Of a stretch of 26,321 nucleotides of DNA, positions 22,042 to 26,321 are shown one piece after another. Position 1 is the first letter of the stretch; the number at the start of each line of letters is the position of its first letter. The notes below the pieces were generated by a model. The model did no database searches. It had not been told where the DNA came from and saw only the letters and a program-made list of their open reading frames with translations. Both the position numbers and the translations under genes were made by a program. The stretch spans positions 1 to 26,321 of the forward strand of contig JAKDIS010000023.1 in assembly GCA_030450335.1 (NCBI GenBank), written 5' to 3'. Origin of the DNA: Corynebacterium sp. GTDB lineage: Bacteria > Actinomycetota > Actinomycetes > Mycobacteriales > Mycobacteriaceae.

Positions 22042-22959
22042 GTGGACTACGAGCTCGAACCCGAACGACAGGACGAGGAAGCCTCGGCCACCGACGGCGG
22101 GACCACCGAACACCACGAGTCTCTGCTGCGTGACGAAGCCGCGCGGGCCTCGCGCGCCAACCGCATCCTGGGATCCTTCGTCGTCGCCGGCCTGGCCGCC
22201 GCCGCGATCCTCGCCGTCGTCACCTGGCAGAACGTGTCCCCGGGTCACGACGACGACCGCGCCGCCGTCGAGGAGGCCGCCGCCGGCGACAACCTGTCGT
22301 CGTCCACCTCCCCCTCCGCCCCGACCACGGGGAACTCCGGCACGTCGGAGACCGACCTGCCGGACTACGGGCGCGGCGAGGACGACCCCGCCGGTGACTC
22401 ACGCGCCGACCTCGCCACCCCGCTGACCGCGGACCGGTACGCACCGCCGAACGCCTGGAGCGGCGACGAGTTCGTGACGCCCCGCGCCACCCCGGACGAC
22501 GGCGGTACCGACGACTCCGGCGACAGCGGCAACTCCGGAGACGCCGGGGGAACTGACGACCTGGACGACTCCGGGGACACCGGCGACAACGCAGGTGAGG
22601 AGACGCCCACGGACGACGGCGGTGTCTCGCAGCTGCCCTCGCTGACCGACCTCCTGCCGTCGCTCAGCAACCTGCCGGACATCCCCGGGGAGACCGACGG
22701 GTCCACCACCGGCGAGCCCTCCGAGTCCACCGACACCGGCGAGCCCTCGGAGTCCACTGAAACTCCCGCACCGTCAGAGCCGTCAGAGCCGTCTGAGCCT
22801 TCGGGGACGACCGCGCCAGACAACTCCGGGGAGAGCTCCGTCTCCCCCACGAACGAGGGCGCCGGCGACGACAACGACGACGAGGAGACCGGGGACACCA
22901 CCGGTGGCGACACCGACCAGTCCGACTCGGTCACCGACACCACCGGCCCCACCCCCTAA
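22042..22959 (+). CDS. Single-pass membrane protein with acidic Ser/Thr/Pro-rich ectodomain
   Basis: I do not recognise this 305-residue protein. Seen: an acidic cytoplasmic N-terminus of about 40 residues, one membrane helix (about 42-61, ILGSFVVAGLAAAAILAVV), then some 240 residues dominated by Asp, Glu, Gly, Ser, Thr and Pro. Near the end are short tandem units, GEPSEST twice and then SEP repeated. A short more ordered stretch, VSQLPSLTDLLPSLSNLPDIPG, interrupts it. No LPxTG anchor, lipobox or cleavage site is obvious, so a type II orientation with a flexible, possibly glycosylated, wall-spanning domain is inferred. The start is GTG 22042, with AAGGAGG six to seven bases upstream; the frame is open further up but lacks support there. 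Confidence 0.8.
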   Translation: MDYELEPERQDEEASATDGGTTEHHESLLRDEAARASRANRILGSFVVAGLAAAAILAVVTWQNVSPGHDDDRAAVEEAAAGDNLSSSTSPSAPTTGNSGTSETDLPDYGRGEDDPAGDSRADLATPLTADRYAPPNAWSGDEFVTPRATPDDGGTDDSGDSGNSGDAGGTDDLDDSGDTGDNAGEETPTDDGGVSQLPSLTDLLPSLSNLPDIPGETDGSTTGEPSESTDTGEPSESTETPAPSEPSEPSEPSGTTAPDNSGESSVSPTNEGAGDDNDDEETGDTTGGDTDQSDSVTDTTGPTP

Positions 22960-22976
22960 GACAAACGCCGAGAAAA

Positions 22977-23013
22977 CAGCGCGGCCCGGCCCTTCGAGGA
23001 CCGGGCCGCGCTG
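22977..23013. terminator. Bidirectional terminator, membrane-protein gene / manA
   Basis: CAGCGCGGCCCGG (22977-22989) and CCGGGCCGCGCTG (23001-23013) are perfectly complementary over 13 bases, with a small CCT-TCG-AGG stem in the loop. It lies between two convergent genes. On the minus strand it is followed by TTTTCT, a good exit tract for manA; on the plus strand the tract is poor. Confidence 0.82.
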
Positions 23014-23028
23014 CGTATGTCTGCGGTG

Positions 23029-24285
23029 TCAGCCGACCGAAGCCACGAAGAACTGGCCGGAGTCACCGGAGGCCACCGGCCGCGCCGTGACATCCGACGA
23101 CGAGGCCGGCACCCACGCCGCCTGACCAGCAGCGAGCACCACTCCCCGCCCGTCGGCGCCACCGACCTCCACCGAGCCCTCGGTGGCCAGGACGATCGAC
23201 GGCCCCTGAACGTCCACCGTGGAACCGTCCACCGCCCGCAGGCGGAACTCCGGCACCGGCACGATGAACGTCCCGTCCTCCCGGGGGCGCTGCACCGGGT
23301 CCGGGGTCGCGGAGAAGTCCACGACCTTCATCAGCTCCGGCACGTCCACGTGCTTGGTGGTCAGCCCACCGCGAAGCACGTTGTTGGAGTTCGCCATGAC
23401 CTCCACGCCGGTGCCCTTCAGGTAGGCGTGCAGGTTGCCGGCTGCCAGGAACAACGCCTGCCCCGGTTCCAGGACCACATGGTTGAGCAGCAACGACACG
23501 AGGATGCCCGCGTCGCCCGGGTGCTGCTCCGACAGGTCCAGGGCGGCCTGCGCCGGGCCCGCCATCCACGCCTCGGCCGTCCCCTCGTCGACGGCGGCGA
23601 TGAGTCGACGGCAGGCGTCGAGCACCGCGTCGATCAGCTCCAGCCGCCGCTGCGGCGGCAACGAGATCCACGTGGTCACCAAGGCGCGCAGCCCCTCCGC
23701 GTCGCCGGCGACGCCGCTGAGCAGGTCGGTGTAGCGGTCCAGCTCGGGCACGCCCAGGGCGGCCAGCAGCGCGCGGGTGCGCTCCACCGGACGGAAACCG
23801 GCGAGCGCCTCGAAGCGGGTCAGGCCGACGAGCAGCTCGGGCTTGTGGTTGTCGTCCTTGTAGTTGCGGCTCGGCGAACCGAGCGGCAGGCCAGCCTCGT
23901 TCTCCCGGGCGTAGCCTTCCCGTGCCTGGTCCAGCGTGGGGTGCGCCTGCAGGCTCAGCGCCTGGTCGGCTGCGAGCAACTTGAGCAGGAACGGCAGGCG
24001 TCCGCCCGTCGCGCTGTCCCCCAGCTCAGAGTCGGGGTCCGCGGAGATGCGCTGCAGCAGGTCGGCGCTCTCCCCCGGACGCGCACCCGGGAGCGCGCTG
24101 GGCGCCTCGGGGTGGGCGCCGTACCAGAGCTCCGCCTCCGGGTGCGGGCTCGGGGACGGCCGTCCCGTGAGCTCGGCGAGCGCGGTCCTCGAACCCCAGG
24201 CGTAGTTACGCAGGCTGCCCTCCATCAGGGCGACGCCGGACGTGGACGTGCCGTCGAGGACCTGCTTCGGGGACGTCTCAGGCAC
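23029..24285 (-). CDS. manA: Mannose-6-phosphate isomerase, class I
   Basis: Zinc enzyme interconverting fructose-6-phosphate and mannose-6-phosphate, feeding GDP-mannose for lipomannan, phosphatidylinositol mannosides and glycoprotein mannosylation. Zinc ligands are visible: Gln113 and His115 in SLQAHPT, Glu150 in NYKDDNHKPELL, and the His of AAGNLHAYL. The N-terminal SLRNYAWGSRTALAEL and C-terminal cupin fold are typical. With the GTG at 24285 the protein has 418 residues and overlaps the manB stop by eight bases, suggesting coupling. The ATG at residue 21 (24225) fits the family N-terminus better but has no ribosome site, so the exact start is uncertain. It ends before a strong terminator. 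Confidence 0.94.
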   Translation of the reverse strand: MPETSPKQVLDGTSTSGVALMEGSLRNYAWGSRTALAELTGRPSPSPHPEAELWYGAHPEAPSALPGARPGESADLLQRISADPDSELGDSATGGRLPFLLKLLAADQALSLQAHPTLDQAREGYARENEAGLPLGSPSRNYKDDNHKPELLVGLTRFEALAGFRPVERTRALLAALGVPELDRYTDLLSGVAGDAEGLRALVTTWISLPPQRRLELIDAVLDACRRLIAAVDEGTAEAWMAGPAQAALDLSEQHPGDAGILVSLLLNHVVLEPGQALFLAAGNLHAYLKGTGVEVMANSNNVLRGGLTTKHVDVPELMKVVDFSATPDPVQRPREDGTFIVPVPEFRLRAVDGSTVDVQGPSIVLATEGSVEVGGADGRGVVLAAGQAAWVPASSSDVTARPVASGDSGQFFVASVG

Positions 24286-25654
24286 GGATCACCGCCAGTG
24301 CCTTGTCCACGATCTCCTGGACACGGCCGGTGGTGGCCGCCTCGACGTTGAGCCGCAGCAGCGGTTCGGTGTTCGAGGCACGGATGTTGAACCAGGACCC
24401 GTCGGCCAGCTCCACGGTGACGCCGTCGAGGTCGTCGGTGGAGGACGTCTCGTCGGCGAAGGCCTCCACGACGGCGGCGGTGCGCCCGTCCTGGTCGGCG
24501 ACCTCGGAGTTGATCTCGCCGGACGCCTCGTAGCGGCCGTAGGCCTTCTTCAGCTCGGAGAGCGGACGGTCCTGGCCGCCCAGAGTGGCCAGCACGTGGA
24601 GCGCGGCCAGCATGCCGGAGTCGGCGTTGAAGAACTCGGAGAAGTAGTAGTGGGCGGAGTGCTCGCCGCCGAAGACGGCGTTCTCCTCCGCCATCTGCGC
24701 CTTGATGAAGGAGTGCCCCACCCGGGTGCGCACCGGGGTGCCGCCGTGCTCGCGGACGATCTCCGGCACCGCCTTCGAGGTGATGAGGTTGTGGATGATC
24801 GTGGCACCGGGGTGGTCGGCGAGGTAACGCTCGGCGATGATGCCGCAGATCGCCGACGGGGAGACCGCGTCGCCCCGCTCGTCGACGATGAAGCAGCGGT
24901 CGGCGTCGCCGTCGAAGGCCACACCCAGGTCCGCGCCCTGCTCCACGGTGAACTTCTGCAGGTCCACGATGTTCTCCGGGGCCAGCGGGTTGGCCTCGTG
25001 GTTCGGGAAGTTGCCGTCGAGCTCGAAGTAGAGGTCCTTGACGGTCACCGGCACCCCGGAGTCCTCGCCGAGGACGGCGGGGACGGTGAGCCCGCCCATG
25101 CCGTTGCCGGCGTCCACCGCCACGGTGAGCGGGCGGATGTCCAGCGGCACGAGGTCGTGGAGGAAGGCGGCGTAGTCGGCCAGCACGTCCTTCGTCGTCC
25201 CGGCGCCCGCCGCGCCGTCGTAGGACGGGACGCCGGCGACGAGCATGTCGGTGATCTCACCGAGGCCGGTCTTCTGGCCGACTGGGCGTGCGCCGGAACG
25301 GCACAGCTTGATGCCGTTGTAGCGCGCGGGGTTGTGGGAGGCGGTGAACATCGCCCCGGGGCAGTCCATGCTGCCGGAGGCGTAGTACAACTCGTCGGTG
25401 GAGGTCAGTCCGAGGGAGACGGTGTCGAGCCCCTGGCCCCGGACCCCCTCGGCGAAGGCCTCGGAGAGCTCTGGTGAGCTGTCGCGCATGTCGTGGCCGA
25501 TGACGACCGTCGCGGCACCCTCCCCCCGCATGAGCAGGCCGAAAGCGGCCCCCGTGTCGCGCACGAGGTCTGCGTCGATACCGTCGCCCACGACGCCACG
25601 CACGTCGTACGCCTTGATGACGGAGGCGATGGCCTCCCGGTCTCGCTGTGTCAT
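24278..25654 (-). CDS. manB: Phosphomannomutase/phosphoglucomutase
   Basis: Converts mannose-6-phosphate to mannose-1-phosphate, the GDP-mannose precursor. The 458-residue protein is a full alpha-D-phosphohexomutase: phosphoserine loop TASHNP with Ser106, magnesium loop DGDADR (residues 248-253), sugar-specificity loop GEHSAHYYF (330-338), and C-terminal phosphate-binding RASNTEPLLRLNVEA. GEHS here is the hallmark of dual mannose/glucose mutases; the manA partner favours mannose. AGGAGA lies six bases before the ATG. It follows the DUF3499 gene by 27 bases and overlaps manA, giving a three-gene operon. The symbol pmmA is used for some orthologues. Confidence 0.93.
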   Translation of the reverse strand: MTQRDREAIASVIKAYDVRGVVGDGIDADLVRDTGAAFGLLMRGEGAATVVIGHDMRDSSPELSEAFAEGVRGQGLDTVSLGLTSTDELYYASGSMDCPGAMFTASHNPARYNGIKLCRSGARPVGQKTGLGEITDMLVAGVPSYDGAAGAGTTKDVLADYAAFLHDLVPLDIRPLTVAVDAGNGMGGLTVPAVLGEDSGVPVTVKDLYFELDGNFPNHEANPLAPENIVDLQKFTVEQGADLGVAFDGDADRCFIVDERGDAVSPSAICGIIAERYLADHPGATIIHNLITSKAVPEIVREHGGTPVRTRVGHSFIKAQMAEENAVFGGEHSAHYYFSEFFNADSGMLAALHVLATLGGQDRPLSELKKAYGRYEASGEINSEVADQDGRTAAVVEAFADETSSTDDLDGVTVELADGSWFNIRASNTEPLLRLNVEAATTGRVQEIVDKALAVIRA

Positions 25655-25681
25655 GTCAACTCTCCTGGTGTTCTTCTCGGA

Positions 25682-26194
25682 TCATTCGCCGTCGTAGCGC
25701 ACTGCGCGCAGATGACGCTGGGGGGCTCGTCCCGGCAGGTTCCGCCGTGAGGGGTGATGGCCGGACGGTTGCGGGATGTCGGTGCGGCGCACGACCCGGG
25801 ACACCGGGTGCCGCTGTGCCGACGTGAGCTTGTCGATGGCGCTCTCGACCGGGTAGCCGTTGTCGCTCCCGGACTCGAGTGCCGCGGCGAGGGCCTGCAT
25901 CTCCTCGTCGGTGAAGTCCTCGTCGGTGATGTCGTCGGCGATGTCGGGGACACCGCCGGCGTACGAGGCCGCCTGCACAGGTTCCTCCGGGAACAGATCC
26001 TCCGTGCGCTGCAGCCCCCACCCTTCGGGGACGGTCAGTCTGGAGAGATGACGGTCGCACAGATCCCAGCTGTGCGGATCGTCCCCGGGCTCCAGGGGGT
26101 TGACGGTCGCCGTGCGGGCGGCATAGTTGTAGCGCAGGGTGGCGATCGCACGGGACCCGCAGCCGGGCCTGGAACACTGTCGGTAGTCAGTCAC
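25682..26194 (-). CDS. DUF3499 family protein, putative zinc ribbon
   Basis: A 170-residue protein matching the actinobacterial DUF3499 family (Rv3258c-like, from memory). Four likely metal ligands stand out: Cys7 and Cys12 in QCSRPGC and the Cys and His of WDLCDRH. Between them lies a short beta-rich core, ATLRYNYAARTATVNPLEP, typical of a treble-clef or zinc-ribbon fold. The C-terminal 90 residues are acidic, then basic, and look disordered. The frame offers ATGs at 26203 and above, but TAGGAT (26202-26207) overlaps that codon. The GTG at 26192-26194 lies exactly seven bases beyond the box, the leaderless arrangement, so it is chosen. It heads the manB-manA operon. Function unknown. Confidence 0.82.
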   Translation of the reverse strand: MTDYRQCSRPGCGSRAIATLRYNYAARTATVNPLEPGDDPHSWDLCDRHLSRLTVPEGWGLQRTEDLFPEEPVQAASYAGGVPDIADDITDEDFTDEEMQALAAALESGSDNGYPVESAIDKLTSAQRHPVSRVVRRTDIPQPSGHHPSRRNLPGRAPQRHLRAVRYDGE

Positions 26195-26219
26195 GGAGAC
26201 CATCCTAGTCCCGGAGACC
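26189..26219 (-). repeat. Tandem 13-mer around the DUF3499 promoter
   Basis: On the minus strand GGTCTCCGGGACT (26207-26219) and GGTCTCCGTGACT (26189-26201) match at 12 of 13 positions with an 18-base period. The copies flank the TAGGAT -10 box, and the downstream copy covers the start codon. This placement suits a repressor site, but a small duplication is also possible. Confidence 0.5.
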
Positions 26220-26280
26220 ACCGTCGCGCCGGACGAGCCGACCCCGCCTGTCGGACCCGGGGACGCGCCGCGGTCAGGTC

Positions 26281-26286
26281 TAGGAT
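26281..26286 (+). promoter_or_regulatory. Leaderless -10 box of the terminal gene
   Basis: TAGGAT is followed after seven bases (CGTGGAC) by ATG at 26294. The same hexamer and spacing serve the divergent DUF3499 gene, so the 99-base gap is a paired leaderless promoter region. Confidence 0.55.
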
Positions 26287-26293
26287 CGTGGAC

Positions 26294-26321
26294 ATGACGC
26301 GTCCCTCCACACCCCGGTCCC
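26294..26321 (+). CDS. Start of a divergent gene, cut by the window edge (possibly metallopeptidase family)
   Basis: Only nine codons are present (MTRPSTPRS), open to the window end. The evidence is positional: a TAGGAT -10 box seven bases before the ATG, and the conserved order in which the gene divergent from the DUF3499 gene (Rv3259 in M. tuberculosis, from memory) encodes a small zinc metallopeptidase-family protein. The residues themselves are too few to identify the product. Confidence 0.45.

Noticed and set aside
22700..22820. Ser/Pro/Glu tandem codons in the membrane-protein gene as a possible CRISPR-like or mobile repeat.
   Set aside because: The units are short in-frame codon repeats (GEPSEST, SEP) without spacers, explained by the protein's low complexity.

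Overview
This window reads as chromosomal core DNA from a high-GC actinobacterium of the order Mycobacteriales, most likely Corynebacterium or a close relative. The main reason is gene order. From memory of the M. tuberculosis map, the run rshA, sigH, SRAP protein, aroA, rsgA, Rv3235-like gene, secA1, hpf, comF, lpqB, mtrB, mtrA, tmk, sahH, manA, manB, DUF3499 matches the Rv3221A to Rv3259 segment. Codon use is uniformly G/C-ending. I see no transposase, integrase, tRNA, rRNA or CRISPR array.

Layout. (1) 56-1742, minus: SRAP repair protein, then sigH and its zinc anti-sigma factor, a thiol-oxidative-stress switch with a SigH-type promoter just before sigH. (2) 1802-4128, plus: aroA-rsgA. (3) 4141-8230: an FAD monooxygenase (minus) divergent from an overlapping furA-katG pair (plus); this looks like a lineage-specific insertion into the conserved order. 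(4) 8336-9831: a DUF6912 gene and a small HAD-like hydrolase (minus) sharing a 40-bp divergent promoter with an Rv3235-type gene (plus). (5) 9842-13378, minus: secA1 and the long ribosome hibernation factor hpf. (6) 13549-21125, minus: a tightly packed sahH-tmk-mtrA-mtrB-lpqB-comF cluster centred on the MtrAB-LpqB envelope signalling system. (7) 21270-22959: a DUF4259 gene and a divergent acidic, Ser/Thr/Pro-rich single-pass membrane protein, separated by a 382-bp regulatory stretch. (8) 23029-26194, minus: DUF3499-manB-manA, supplying mannose phosphates for glycolipids. (9) The window ends inside a divergent gene, probably a metallopeptidase.

How the parts work together: two oxidative-stress modules (SigH/RshA and FurA/KatG), an envelope module (MtrAB-LpqB, ManA/ManB, SecA1), and housekeeping metabolism (AroA, Tmk, SahH, RsgA, HPF). 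Many genes show a TANNNT-like -10 box 6-8 bases before the start codon, the signature of leaderless mRNAs, and I used this to correct several start codons. I did not find an obviously new multi-gene system. The best leads are small: tandem repeats over the sahH and DUF3499 promoters, the monooxygenase/furA-katG insertion, the extended low-complexity tails on MtrB, and the unrecognised membrane protein with its long control region.
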